From positions 1 to 64,000 of the forward strand of contig LUCM01006746.1 of NCBI GenBank assembly GCA_008360955.1: a stretch of 64,000 nucleotides of DNA, read 5' to 3'. Below the pieces are notes generated by a model, which saw nothing but the letters and a program-made list of their open reading frames with translations, made no database searches and was not told the origin of the DNA. Within the stretch, counting starts at the first letter, position 1. The number at the start of each line of letters is the position of its first letter. Below are positions 37,201 to 49,990 of the stretch, piece by piece. Position numbers and translations under genes: made by a program. This DNA is from Fasciolopsis buskii. Its lineage: Eukaryota; Platyhelminthes; Trematoda; Plagiorchiida; Fasciolidae.

Positions 37201-39496
37201 ATTGTGAGAAGTACAGAAGAAAGCTGGAGCGGAAGGTCGCACTGATGCAATGAAACGAATAGAAACGGGGAGCCTGGAATTGGGAATCAGGTAGAAAAAA
37301 GTTAGTTTTTCGTATCGGCTGGATTTCAACAGACATTTAAAATGAGGGAGCTAACATTTAAAAAATCTATTCACATTCTTTCACCTGTCAAGTGGATTGC
37401 ACAGATAAAAGGAAGATGAACACGATAACGAGGTCTTGGGAACTTGATGTTAGAGCAGAGGTCGAGTGCGGTCAATTACCGTGATACTTCATAGTGATGA
37501 TAATATTTGCTAAACCTTAGATATTTGTCTACGTCATTTTCGTATGTTCATCACATAGTAGAGTTCAATTGGTTGATTTATAAAGTGAGGTACCTAATCT
37601 GCTTTCGAGCCGTTTTTTGCAGTGCTTATCAATGCTAAAGTCACTACGAGAAATGGTGGAATCAATCCACAACGATCTTATCCGCATTAGGAACCATTAT
37701 CAACAGTTTAACCGCCCACATAATGAGAGCTGAATATAATAAGGGAAATAACCTTTGATCCTGCGAAAGTTAGTGCCAGTCAAGGATGTTGCATGTTTTA
37801 ATGTGGATAGTACACCAACCGTGAAGATTGAACCAGGATGTCCTAGTAGGTTAAGCTTTCAAAGAATCTGTTTTACAACGAAAGTGTGGCTAGTAAGAAA
37901 TGCATAGGCGTTGCCAGTACGTGCACACTACCAAAGCAGTGGCGACTAATTTGTCCCAGACATGATATAAAATTAAGGAAACCGGTAGACTTTCACCAGG
38001 TGAACGTATATCTACGCTGCTGGCTGTCATTGGAAACGTCATTTGGACGAATACGGTATGTTTGAAAGAAACCCGACTTCCTAAAAGTCAACGCTAGTCT
38101 CTACACTGAACTCGCAGCTTATTCGGTTTTTGATATTTTCCCAATTTCAAATAAACTTGTAACGAGGTACTTTTTATAAACATAAAAGCATATTGCAAAA
38201 CGGTTGTCTAGTTGTAAGCACCAAATAAACATTTGACTTGGAAGCTTTATCAACTTGGACACGTGCTTGTGCGATTAGAAAAACTTTGATTAATAGAATA
38301 TTCCTGTATATTTGGGAGAAAAACCGTTTCCTGGTTTTTATACTGTTAACGTTTCTAATTGCACCGTTGCTAACTTGACTACAGTAATTGAGCAGAAATA
38401 TCGAGAGCAAATTACCTCGGATCCATCCGATGTTTTCAATTTTAATCGTACATATTGGTAGTTGGAACTACAGTGTTTAGATAGATGAAAAACAGGGGCT
38501 TGCGTCCAGGACTATTTTACTATGCCTGCACTTCGATCCCTGGGCACTGCAATCATTGTGACTCTTTATATGGTCAGCCAAATTACCGTTAAATACTGCA
38601 GCTATTAAGCTGAATGATGATTCATGTGGTATCCACATGTTGAGAGACAGCAAAACCATTCCGAATATATTGTGCGTGTCGAGCTTTCTGGCCTAATTAT
38701 TCCTACTTCTGAGTGGAAAATACTGTCTTCAGCAAATCAGTCAAAAACCTTTTGATTTTGTGCTAGCAAAACATATTTAGTGGAAAATTATTTATAAAGG
38801 TTTTTTGTGTTGTCTCTTATTGTTGAAAGAGATTGTCAGTTAACAGACGGCCGTTCCGGGGAAGACCAGTTTGTATTCATAATTGGCCCACCATGAAAAC
38901 ACCTGGTAAAAATCGTGTGTAGAGAAAGCGTTAAATCATGTCAAGGCTTAACAAATGCGAGCAGTTATTCGGTCTACTTTGGTGATCTGCTCCTAATTCA
39001 ATCTTGTTCTTTGTCAGACATGTGTATTTGCTCGCAAATACCGACTGGCACATGAAATCATGCTCCAAAACTCCTCTTAATACGGAAAAACAAAGTGAAG
39101 GCAACCGCAACGAATTATTTCATAGCGAAAGTGTCAAATTTGTTAGTGCTCATTTAATTTCTTTTCACGGAAATCGCGTTACTGAATTAATATAAGCATA
39201 CGTGCGGTCTGTTTCAATCTATCACCATGTCGACCATGGACAGTGGTCGAATTTTGCTAGCGTTCATCCAACCAATGATCTTGCTGAGTACATGAGATTT
39301 TTTGGACACGAAAGGCGAAGAGGATAATTTCGACAGCAGATTGTATGAGCCAAACAAGTCAAAAAATTGAGTACAAGAAAATGACATGTTTTTCACAATG
39401 ATAATTCTTAAATCAGGAATTACAGTTCAGTTACTGCAATCGGTGTATGGTGAAGGCATTCACAGCTCGACCATTACAACGTATATCAAATTTGTT
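34251..39496. other. no recognised feature
   Basis: Over 5 kb of AT-rich sequence. Frames of 60-80 codons are scattered on both strands (for example minus 36350-36105, polar with many Ser/Thr), without motifs or good splice sites at both ends. Probably intergenic or intronic. Confidence 0.3.
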
Positions 39497-39575
39497 CACA
39501 CTCACTCACCCACCCACTCATTCATTTGTTTATTCACTCATTAACTAAGTTATTTATTAGTTGATTCACTCGGAA
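39497..39575. repeat. imperfect tetranucleotide repeat (CACT/CATT/CACC)
   Basis: A run of CACT, CACC and CATT units with growing degeneracy to the right. Confidence 0.7.
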
Positions 39576-40310
39576 AATCATACAAACAATCAACCACTCC
39601 ACTAGCTAGCCAAGCATGTGATCAGCGAAAAACAGTCAAGTAGCGAACTAACAGACCGGCCAACAAATCAAATTTCCGATCATGTTATCAGTTAGCTCGT
39701 AGAATCAACTAACTAGACGCATTTATTATTGCCGCTTTTTTTCTAACAAAGTAATCACTACCTCACGGATAAAATCTTGCAGGTGATAGGCCAAATGACA
39801 TGTCAGGGTCATTTCACTCGTTGCTGAAACTGTACCACTTTCCTTTTCATTATATTTCACCAGGTGCAGTAACCACTGACTGCGCTTAGAATCGATTCAA
39901 CTGTGAGAAGTTTTCGAAACCATCGGGACTCGAATCCATGTAGAGAAGCAACCCACGCATGTCTGCTGCGTGTTCCATGGTTTGAGCTTCGAGACTACGC
40001 TGAATGATGATCCGACGTTTCACTTAAGAATAAATGGTTACCCCCCCCCAAATTGCGCGCGCACATGGAATCCACCTATGTAGTTCCCACAGCCTGACTG
40101 ACACATTAGGATTTCCCTGCGAATCAAAGAGCATACAGTGGTTTTAATTTATGGGAGTCAGCGATTAGGAACCTTAATTTGGCATCTTTTGACAAATTTT
40201 GGACCCATCCAACTGTTTGAATCGTATCGACATCATAAGCTTTCCACAGTCGATTCTCTATTTTTTACATGAAATAATTCACCATGTGATATCATCGCTC
40301 AACTCACGAT
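39576..40310. other. no gene; C9 tract and a lone B-box-like site
   Basis: Nine C occur at 40041-40049, next to a GCGCGCGC run. Around 39925 the antisense strand shows GGATTCGAGTCCC, a B-box match without a clear A box. Confidence 0.35.
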
Positions 40311-40425
40311 AAAGAAACATGGAAGCACTGTGCAGCTGTTTCATTCTTGTTAGGAATCATCAGCAGTGCATATCCACCGCGCCCGAACTGGGACGCGAAC
40401 GCGGGACGAACGATTCTCTATTTGT
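40311..40425 (-). repeat. dispersed repeat with internal B-box-like promoter, copy 1
   Basis: It aligns at roughly 70% with 43350-43447 in the same orientation. Shared blocks are CTGTTTCATYCTTG, GCAGTRYAYAYCCACC and GGACKCGAACKCGGGACGA. Read on the minus strand, the last block is CCGCGTTCGCGTCCC, close to the tRNA B box. It is probably a tRNA-derived SINE body. A 69-codon plus-strand frame across it is a by-product. Confidence 0.5.
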
Positions 40426-43349
40426 CAAAATCTGCGAAATCGAACATGTTAACGGACTAAATTGTACACTTTGTCTTTCATACGGGCTGAAGAAAAATGT
40501 TCTCACAGGTTCTTTAGAATCCTTTTAATGAAGGCACATTTAAATACTTGTTTGATAATGCCTACTGGGTGGTCCGCTAATAAGCATGGATAGTGATTTG
40601 GTTAAGTAAAATACAGGAAACGTGGTTGTTTAGACCAGGTTAGGATGATCGAGGTGATTGGTGACTAGGCATTTTTCCAAGTGGAGCATTCCTCAGTTCA
40701 CCTCTTCACTAAAACATCCAGCACCGTTTTAGAACGTATGGCTACATTAAAGTAGAGACGCTAGCGATGCTTGGGTGAGATGAGCATTCTCTTTGCAATC
40801 TAACAACCGAATACTAAGGATGACAAAATTGCAGCAAAATTTATGAATATATTTTTTTATAAACTTCGTATTGTAATGAGATTCATTGTTAATCGGGAGC
40901 TTTTGTAAAAATGAAACAAACTGGCAGTTTGGGTATTTAAGGCGGGAAGCTTTGAAAGATTATCAAACAATGAAAATTATCTGAGTGATCTATTCTGAAG
41001 AATAAAATTGGTCTAACCGACAACTATTTCGGAACTCTCAGGACGGTTTGACGAGAATTGGTGGACGTTTTTGGAAATAAACTTCTTTGCAATAGAAATC
41101 GAGTGACTTAACGGATGTTTAACTTGTGAGGAGCGAGTGACGTAATCAATACGAGATGGATAATTGAAAATGAATGATCAGCAATGGGAATCAGGGGGAG
41201 CAATAAACACCAGTTTCGCGCTCAGCCCACCAAATGCAACGAATATGGGGAGAAAAGATTGCATTGATGTATGTTATTGCTTTTGCGGAACTACGCCTAG
41301 TCAGTGGTTATCATTTATCGCAACACGACAAATCATGGTTTCCAAAAAAAGTTACCAGTAACTGTGAGCTGATGTTGCCTTGACTCCCCAAAATACGGTC
41401 AGCTTCATTTATGCAACCCTACGCGAAACAGCATTGAATTATCCCATAGACGAAACCCGGAGGTGGAATCGACAAATCAGCCACAAACGGGCTAGTCCGT
41501 GCGTCTTATCGGTCTTGCCGTGCAATAAGACAGAGTAGTTCATGCGTTATTGCTCACCGACAGCAAAGCTGGCCGGCCAGATGTCTGAGAAGCCCATTTA
41601 AACTGACGACAACTAAACAGTCTCATTTGCGCATTTTGGGACCACGAACACACGATGTTTCAAAATAATGACGTAATTCACCGGTTTGATTTTTCTGTTT
41701 TCACTGGACTGATCGAAAGAACATATACTGAATGGGGGGTTTACGATTGGTACTGGGCGAGCATTTCCGGTTTTAAGACAGAAAGCCCTTTGCCAACCAT
41801 GATCACGTCACTGAAACTTGGGTAGCGATGGCTTACAGAATTGAATGGGACTTTTAGATTGGCTTCAGGTAAGCAGAACAATAGCAAAGCTGTTCCAAGA
41901 GGTTTTAATAAAACATGAAATAAATTACTGTGAATTTAGCGAGACAATGAAAGGCGGAACCAAGTTAACCACCGGATCCATTTTTGACCTCAGTTGTTCA
42001 GGAAGCATAAATAGTTGAAGAACTCACGGATAAGCATACAAAGAGCAAAGCAATATTCATCCAAGAAATATCAATCAGATGGAAATGCAACAAGAACCTG
42101 AGTATTTAAAGGTTACAAAGACTATCTATTTGGGAGTATGAACAAAATATGGCTTACAACCGAAGAACAAAGATTATAATGCGATATTTCGTAGCATATG
42201 CAGACATTGTCAAAACCATGAAAAATCGTCGCTGTTCACTGATATGACGACCATTTTCCCATTTTTTTAGAGTCGTTTGAGGTAGCATATCCAAACCCTT
42301 GGTTAACGCAGCACGTGTTTGGATTAATATAAATTTACACTCCTCCGTTCCGATTTTTACTCTCTGTATTTGGACGGTGACGAGTGTCTCCATTTTTTGT
42401 TGATATGTCGACATTGGTGTACGCAAAAGTCCATGCAAATACAAATACCATTCGCAAATTTCTTCCTATAAAAATATTATCTGAGTTTTTGAAAAACTGG
42501 TCGTCATTGGTGCAATGGTGTTGGCTGTTCCCTAACCTATGTATAAAAAGGCGCAGCCATGTCCAAAATCCAGGACAAATGAATGATAGATTCCCAGTTA
42601 GAAAACAACCAGTCTCGGAGCTAGGGCAGCCCAGTAAGGTCTGACTGCACGTGACCGGTGTGTCTTAACTGACTGCATTGATAAGAGTGGAATCAAAGAC
42701 AGTCACGACAAACCAGAATGCAGCGCAAAGGATTCATCCGTTCGTGTTATTATTCTATTCCTTTTTATACAGACGGACAAACTTTTGATTTATTTGGACA
42801 AATTCAAAACATTTAGGACCTAGTCAAGTACCCAAGGCGGATGAAATAAAACCTTAATGTCAAAGTGGGGTATGCCATTTGTGCTTTTTGTGTGGCACTG
42901 TAGTGTCATAAGTTGGGGGACGAGCAGTTGACTAATCTAGAATGCTTTCTTGCAATTCTTTGCATAATTCGTTCCCCTTTCCTGCAGTGCACGTTTATTA
43001 TAATCGAAGAATTGTAGTTAGTTATCTCATGATCAATTGCGCATACGTCAGTTTATCAACCACTCAACATCAGCTTCTTTTGAGGAATTGTGGAGCTCAA
43101 GTTGTCCATTCACGGAAAATTTCGGGTACAAGGTCGCAAATCAAATTGGAATGCATTATCAATGCGACCATAAAGATAATCGACTTGAATTATATTTCCA
43201 TGCGTTGTTGCTTCTAATGTTTGTTGAACTCACGAGGAACAAAAGGCAACGTTATCTGACCTGTTCATCTTACCCACTTTAGCTGGCCAAGTTACTGTTG
43301 TCGAAATCATTCATCATGCAATATGAACACTCAATCCAGCCTTAAGAAG
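40426..43349. other. no recognised gene apart from one possible first exon
   Basis: No repeats were recognised. The minus frame 42444-42154 (96 codons, basic and Gln-rich) lacks splice support. See 41170-41268 for the possible exon. Confidence 0.3.
41170..41268 (+). other. possible first exon, unidentified
   Basis: An ATG in an A-rich context opens 33 codons (MNDQQWESGGAINTSFALSP, then a short Cys-containing end). The exon would end exactly at a GTATGT, a strong splice-donor consensus, in phase 0. No family is recognised and no partner exon was found. Confidence 0.15.
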
Positions 43350-43447
43350 CCATGAGTCCACTGCACATCTGTTTCATCCTTGCTAGGACTCAAGTGCAGT
43401 ATACACCCACCCCACCCAAACTAGGACTCGAACTCGGGACGAGCTAT
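43350..43447 (-). repeat. dispersed repeat with internal B-box-like promoter, copy 2
   Basis: Partner of 40311-40425. The minus strand carries CCCGAGTTCGAGTCC, a strong B-box match. The plus-strand frame at 43352-43666 runs through it and is not taken as a gene. Confidence 0.5.
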
Positions 43448-45989
43448 TCTGAATCGAACGTCTCAGCATCCGATAGGATCTCAACGATTCATTGGACTTT
43501 ATCACATCATGCAGCAGTTGATTTGCACAGCTATGGACAGCTGACATGCGATGATGGATTCCAAAAAATAGATGACTTTTTCCGGGCAGCACGATCACGG
43601 CGTAGGCTTCCTAAGGGAGAGTTGCCCGTTGATACCGCATTTCGAATGATTCTGCAAACCATATAATCCACTGCTAATATTGATGCAACACTATTGTCAG
43701 CCGATTAACGTAAAACGACAGTTCATGCGCAGTCTGGAACTGATCGGAATTGATGTCAAGATCCAATGGACCAAGCGATAACTTTTATTTTGATCCACTC
43801 TATTGATCATTCACGGATTCGAGATCAGACAACAAGAGCTATCGCTCAACAGTCTGCTGCTATTTACACATAACTAATCAATATTTATTGTATCATAAAA
43901 TACCTTGAAGGCGTACGTTAATCACCTGTGAAGAAAATGTCCAACACACGGAAAGAATTCCGTTGATCTGACCAAACTGATAAGAGTAACGAACACCTTT
44001 GACGAAAGCATTATGCAGATACGAATTTGAATAGATTAAAGCCGAAAAGATATACGATGTACATTTAACCCCGTATTCCTTTGCCGATAAATTCGGAGAA
44101 ACCACCGATTTACTTGTATCATTTATGCTGCGTTGAGTTTGTTGTTGTTAATTGGCACACAGATAATGACACAGTACTTTGGAGTATCATCGGGTCAAAA
44201 GGAATAAGTATGCAAGACTCCGAATGATTCACTTAGGCCGCATCAAACCGATTAGTGCTAGGACAATTTGACCTTTGAACGTTATCAAATGCAGGAGTGA
44301 AAAAAATCAAACGGAATTTATTTGGAATAAACAATCTATTTTATTACCAAAGATTACGAATGATTGCGCACACCCGTCGTTTTCTCAATCGGATCACTAA
44401 TAATTATACTTACTACTAGGTGAATAGTACTGGGAGAAGGCGGCGTTAAATCACCTCCAACTTAATGCTTTCCCGTAAAAAATGAGCTCACTGTTGAAAA
44501 TAATCCCAAGGGAACCGAATTTGGCGATGCTGTGAAATGAATCGATGTTTCACGTACACTAAAAAAACAATAGATACAGAAGTAAAATAAAAATGTCGAG
44601 GTTTGCTTTGCACGCGAAAGCTTGCTGCTTTCGAGAGCTCAGTGCTTCTATTTTACTAATCACTGCTTTAAAAAAAATCGATCGACTCTTTACGCCGGCG
44701 GAACACTTCTGAAGTCAGCGAAAAAAAGGAACTTAGTAAAATTTAACTCGGAAGGTCGTCGAAGTGAGGATATCAGTTCACTTTGGCAAATAAATTTGAT
44801 CTCTACTGATGAAATACGAGGAACAGTAGAATAGTCAACGAGTTTTCCTGTGTCTTTTATAAACAATCACCAAGAATATGGGATAAAAATTGTTGTCCAA
44901 TGGTTTGTCAGGCTGATCAGCCCCAAAACGGAAAGTCCTAATTGACTGTGTTCCACCTTGGAGAACTTCGGATGCTAAACCTTATGAATGCGACTCTGAC
45001 ACCAACCTTTAGCTACCAGAAACTTTGCCGTTTTATAACTGTTGCTTCATGCACTGTTTGTCTAACTGTTGTTCGGGAGATGAGATGGACCAATGTGATT
45101 GGCTTACATAAATTTACTGATACCTCGCACTTGGTATGCATACGAAGGCTGAGGTTATTCGCCTACGACGGCCTCATGCCATGTTGAGTTTGGTATTCAT
45201 TTCCACATTCAAACTGTATGACACTGGCTTGGTAAATCACGTGATCGTGATCTAGTATAGAATAAAAATTCATGTAGTGGGGTAAATTTAACATGGACAG
45301 AAGAGAATTGAGATCGAAAACGTAAAACTTACTTTGTTTGCTGCAGTTTTACAAACAACTAAGCTGAAATTTGATGTGAACTCTTTCTGCACCCACGCTA
45401 TGGGCTATTGCATTCAGCTTCGGAACGAATCACTTTGGTTCTCTACGATGTTAGTGGGAACATTCTACCGAATCTCAGAACTCATATATAAAATTCAAGG
45501 ACTCGTCATTCGAGGGAAATTTTCATCCAGATGGTTCTGTTTTGTCATTCCTATTGCCTTAGTGCATATGTTCGTCAAAATCGAACTGGTTCAACAAACG
45601 CGAGTGTGCTGGTTGGGAGAGGGCCATTAATTGCAGGAAAAGGGGTAGGATGACCGTTCCGCATTGGGTTACCACTAACATTACATCTCTATTTGGGATA
45701 ATGCCGTGCTAAACTAACGTTATGAATTATGTACTTTACTCATATTTGGTCTGAATTTAACAGTCTTGGTTGAAAGAAAACACTGAGGATAACTTCTCGC
45801 GTCTTGAAAAACTTTTAGCGCTTCCGTCAAAACTCTGCAAGAAAAACACGGGCGGTGGTGTCGCTAGTGATCCGACAAGTCCAGCAGTTTTATTTTCTCC
45901 AATATTGCTATTGACTGTGTTGGTATTTTAGCATCCCAAATTCCCCTCTTACTGTGGCATGGTAAATAGTAGTGTTTATAGCTCCGTTT
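43448..45989. other. no recognised feature
   Basis: A frame at 45334-45630 (98 codons, with a hydrophobic stretch) has no motif and a non-ATG start. Otherwise only short openings are present. Confidence 0.3.
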
Positions 45990-47150
45990 TGTTCTATACA
46001 TGACATCAGTCTGCTCTATAATGCCTTCATGCTTGTTCTTGTATTGCTATCAACCGACTGTTCAAGCCTTATTGCGCGTGATTTCAACCGCACATCCACC
46101 TATCCCTTATTCTCTTTCTGCTTACCCGACTTGTGCCCTATTCCTACCAAGACGAAATAGTCACCAGTCGTCCCAGTCTTCTAATTCACGATTGCAAGCT
46201 TCTGCTTCGCTCAGTGATCATTCTCGCATTTCAGCTAAACCTAGAATTTGTTCCCCTCTCTGTATACCAGTCAAGTGTCCGAACGAAACAAATCAAGACT
46301 AAGGCTAAAAATCTGCCTCCCGTGAATATTCCTCTGCTTCGGAGACCCTCGTCTGTGGTATCTTCTTCATCTTCTTGTGGATGCGCTTTCCCTACGTTAT
46401 AGCAGAATAGCTTCACTTCAAACCTAACTTGCTAAAAAGACCAGAAGAAATCGCTTACTAACTTCATCGTCCAGCCTCGATGAAAAACTACTCCATTTTG
46501 GTCAAATAGTCGGCAAACTCAATGAGCTCGTCCTTCATGGAACAATTTGGGGCACTACTGACTGCACAATTTTTTAGCCTGACATCCGGGTCCTACGTGG
46601 ATAACGCATTCAGTAGCCGATTTGCAATGCAGCTGACAACATCGTGAATCCTGCATTCATTTACTCGTCCTCGTCGTCGCCATTTTATACGATACTCGCT
46701 AAATTCGAGGTTAAACCTTGTTCTTCGAAGGAACTATTCAAGCTTCAATTCAAACCGCTCAAAATGTGCCCGCAGCTGATTCAAGTGGCCTGTCTTTTGT
46801 CCTTCTCAAAATGGGAGCAAGTTCTCCTTTACCTGTTGTGACTGTGCCCATCACAAAATTCCTTGTTACCGGTATTACCTCAACCTCATAGTGATCTCCA
46901 GCAGTTATTTCCATTTCTGAAACATAAGCGAATAAATTTTGCCTCATTGCCGTTATTTCTGCGCTCAAATAAACCGAGCATTCTGTCCTCAGTTGTCTGT
47001 GTTCCTCCCCTGTTTTCCCGATAGACCCTTTACAGTCTGCATGTAAACCGAATAGATACCCTTTCCTTACAGTCATCTTACTTTGACATTTTGTTGCCAA
47101 AAGTTTAAGAACTTCTCCGAAATCACATTTCGGTGTTTTTCAAATTAGCC
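45990..47150 (+). mobile_element. probable 5' (ORF1-like) part of CR1-like copy B, decayed
   Basis: Several plus-strand frames (45972-46160, 46000-46302, 46133-46402, 46644-46841) shift into each other and share a Ser/Pro/Val-rich character (for example RRPSSVVSSSSSCG, followed by SSSLDEKLLHFGQIVGKLNE, which has heptad-like leucines). This resembles low-complexity ORF1 of CR1-type LINEs. No copy of this part exists elsewhere in the window, so the assignment leans on the unmistakable CR1 3' fragment that follows at 47690. A zinc-knuckle or PHD-like Cys pattern is not visible. Confidence 0.35.
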
Positions 47151-47415
47151 TTTTACTTTTGACTTGGTTTCTTCTTTTGTCCTTCTCCATAGGTCTCAGT
47201 TTTTGGATGTCCCGTTTCTATACTTTCGTGGGTGAAAGATTACCTTTCCTAATGAAATCAATGAACTAAACTTGGTTACCATTTATGTAGTTCCTTAATT
47301 AGCCATTCCGGTATTCTTCAAAAAGTTCTTTTTTGACTTCTTTTCAACCATTTATAGATGGACCTGTTCATTTTCTTGATTATGTGGAGGATGTGATGTT
47401 CTGCCAGTAAGTTAC

Positions 47416-47649
47416 TTAGTCGAACTTTGAATGTCTCTGAAAATTCGCATAAAATTCAAACCATTTTTCAAATAAGGGTTTCCATGTTAATAAATCTTGG
47501 TGCTTTGCGTGCACTTTCACTGCATCTTTCGTTCGGCTTTCCCAATAGGCATTCCGTAACAGACGCGTCGCTTTTTCCAGAGAACAATCTGTAAAGTAAT
47601 CAGGTGTCACAAATTGCATGACTTTCACAGCGTCAGATGGAGAGGTTAA
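47416..47649 (-). other. coding-like segment of unknown origin inside CR1 copy B
   Basis: A minus-strand frame of 77 codons ends at TAA 47418-47416 and contains FVTPDYFTDCSLEKATRLL and DLLTWKPLFEKWFEFYANF. Aromatic and charged residue spacing is strongly protein-like, unlike random frames here. It lies opposite in strand to the CR1 pieces on either side, where the LINE's endonuclease and RT should be. It may be an exon or an unrelated insertion. No family is recognised. Confidence 0.3.
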
Positions 47650-47689
47650 TTATCTTTGCAAATACGTCAAGTGAAACAGTTTGGTACAA

Positions 47690-48006
47690 AACAAGCTATC
47701 ATTACTTTTTCCATATCACTCTCTTCTCCTTATCTTGCTATATTGCTTTCTATTTGTATTTCCGAGTCCGCTTAATTCATGCTTTACCGGGGTCTATTCC
47801 TGTTTTTTTCCCGTATTAATAAAATATGTCATTTGCACATAAATGCATGCGAAAAATTTTCAAAGCAAGTTCTTTGGGTTCTTACTCATCCCCTAAATGG
47901 TGATTTCTCTTGGTACCAATCACGTGTGCCCACTCGTTCAAAGTTTAGACTAATTCCTTGCCTTTCTAATGTTTATCTCAGTTCCACTGTTCTATATGCA
48001 ACATGA
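47690..48006 (+). mobile_element. CR1-like LINE 3' fragment (copy B)
   Basis: From about 47816 the translation (HLHINACEKFSKQV, then LTHPLNGDFSWYQSRVPTRS and an FRLIP block) matches the ORF2 C-terminus of copy A (HQLSACEKFAHKIF, THPLHNDSAKCRSHISTRS, FRSIP). The upstream part, 47690-47815, matches more weakly. The end is cut at a TGA near 48005, and the usual 3' tail is not evident. Confidence 0.65.
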
Positions 48007-49119
48007 ATTCTGGATACGAAAAGAGAAGTTAAAGGAGAACTACGTTCCAATTTTCACAACCTACTTCTACAACTAACCTATTTATACAGTGATGCTCCTA
48101 GTTGCGTTTTTCGCTGTTCACGGAAATGTGAGTTTCATAATTGACAGAAATCGATCATACGTGTATGCATACTATGGCCACATGGTACTATCTGTATATT
48201 TTGTCTAACTGAATAACCCATTCGTCCATATGAAAAACCTAAAGGCATAATGATAATACCTGAAAACTGTGCTTCACTTGCGGCTAAACAGAGGCACTTT
48301 CAAAGAAAGCTGAAATCTCGAGGTACAAATATAACGACGAAGTGTTCTTTTTAGTTCACTTTAGGTGGCTCATTTATTCATGAGACCAGCTAAAGTTCTC
48401 GCTTATCAATAAACCAGTCATATGTGCAAAGGAAACCTTCCATAGAAATACTTTCAACAACTGCTGCATTCTAAGTATCCGTTGACCACCGTGGACCAAT
48501 TAAGGTCATCTTCCCTATGAACTTCTGTTCTATTAAAGCCAACTCGTTTTAGGAATCTCTCGGGACTGCTGGGATCCGTCATTTATTCCGTTGATGTGTA
48601 ACCCAGTAACTGCTCGGCTTTTGTCGACCTTGGTAACGAAAGTTCAACTCTTCAGAAGTAGTTTTCCAATCGGTTAACCTTACCCTCTCAGTCTGCTAAT
48701 TGCCAGCTGTTGCTATCCCTCGTTAAGGAAATGTTGGTTAAATGGTAAAAACACCAAATTTTTCTTGGAGTTAGACCACAAATAGGTTTAGTCAAATTAT
48801 TCGTAAGTCTCAGTTCTGTTCTTGGATAGAAACTGATATGCTCATCCAACCATGAAAATACTTTAAATTGCGGGAGGATTACTTTGTTTCTAGTGTTTCC
48901 CCTATCGACTAAACATTGGAGGGTGTATAGGGTCAACATATGCAGCCTTCGACGGTAATGGAGGAACGGAAGTCCTTGTTTAAATAGGCTGTTTGATTAT
49001 CAACTGAAATATGACAGTTTGCAATGTATGGGTTGGCAAATTCCGTGAATCGATACTATGCAAAAGATGAAGTTCTGTCAGGTGACCATTCCTCCCGCCG
49101 ATAAATACGGAATGAGTAC
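48007..49119. other. no recognised feature
   Basis: The minus frame 48939-48688 (83 codons) lies where the region downstream of the Penelope-like RT would be, but I cannot match it to that family. Confidence 0.3.
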
Positions 49120-49990
49120 GTTTTTGGACAATTCATATAGATGCATCGGGTAGGTTCTTCCAACAGTTTCTTTTAATCAACACTATCAATTCAGAATGTT
49201 TGTATCCAATGGACAGAACGGTAATGAAAACTTCTTTCCTCTTTACCAGTTGGTCACTCGAGGAGTAACATCTTTCGGCTAAACATCTACTAGTGAATCC
49301 GCGTGTGAATTCGTCACTGACGTTCCTTGTATAAGGTCCAACTTCTCTTTTATCGAGCGTCGTCGGACAGCAAAACATTCTCTCATTGTATTTTGAACTG
49401 CTGGCTAAGTTCCTGTTGAACCTAGAGGGAAAAAGCTCGGTCAGAGCACATAATGTCCCACCCACATGCACCCACAAGCACCCACAAGCACCCACAAGAC
49501 CTATTTTTCTACTTGGGTGTTCTCAAGTCGATGCAGAGGTATATCAAGAAACCAGAGACAACTGTCCTTTCCCAACTCAGTCACGACATTAGTAGTCGGA
49601 TGAGCGGTGAAAAACGGACAAGGCGAATCGTAAACAATGTACATATCAATTTCTTATCTGGTGTGCAAATATAAATCACAGATGAGGTTCTCCGGCCCTC
49701 CATTATCTAGTTTGCTCATGGGATATCTGCAACAACAGATCCCACTGGCTACTTCATCCTGGCCCTAACTTGTTGCGCAGAGACGGTAGATTCCTTGTAA
49801 ATCCGAGAGTTATTTCCTTCAACGTAATGATAAGTATCATAAAATAGATATTATTCTCAACCAGGATATTGCAAATGACACTCAATATCTGGATCATCTG
49901 AACGTTTGTGAATAAGGATTCTGCGTCAATCGATAATACAGACCTGTCCGATATGTGCGGAGCATCTCGCCAATTTATTATACGCACAAA
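49120..49990 (-). mobile_element. Penelope-like element, reverse transcriptase remnant
   Basis: On the minus strand, DRSVLSIDAESLFTNVQMIQ (49930-49870) matches the Penelope RT motif A block, S-x-D-x-x-S-L-F-T-N-V. It is followed by ITLKEITLGFTRNLPSLRNK, the stretch before the lost MGSPLG box. After a gap, EIDMYIVYDS sits where YVDD is expected (one Asp lost), then ELGKDSCLWFLDIPLHRLE is motif E with F-L-D. A further frame (49495-49133) carries the thumb-like region with RCYSSSDQLVKRKEVF. Stops and shifts are frequent, and a 10-bp minisatellite (49457-49499) lies inside. These elements encode RT plus a GIY-YIG nuclease. Confidence 0.65.
49457..49499. repeat. 10-bp minisatellite, four units
   Basis: Near-perfect tandem units of CACCCACAAG (the first with ATG in place of AAG), lying within the Penelope-like RT remnant. 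Confidence 0.85.

Noticed and set aside
39900..39990. Minus-strand GGATTCGAGTCCC suggesting a tRNA-derived repeat
   Set aside because: No A box or partner copy found in the window.
46759..47100. 113-codon minus-strand frame
   Set aside because: It lies opposite the probable CR1 ORF1 segment and has no motif, so it is treated as a shadow.
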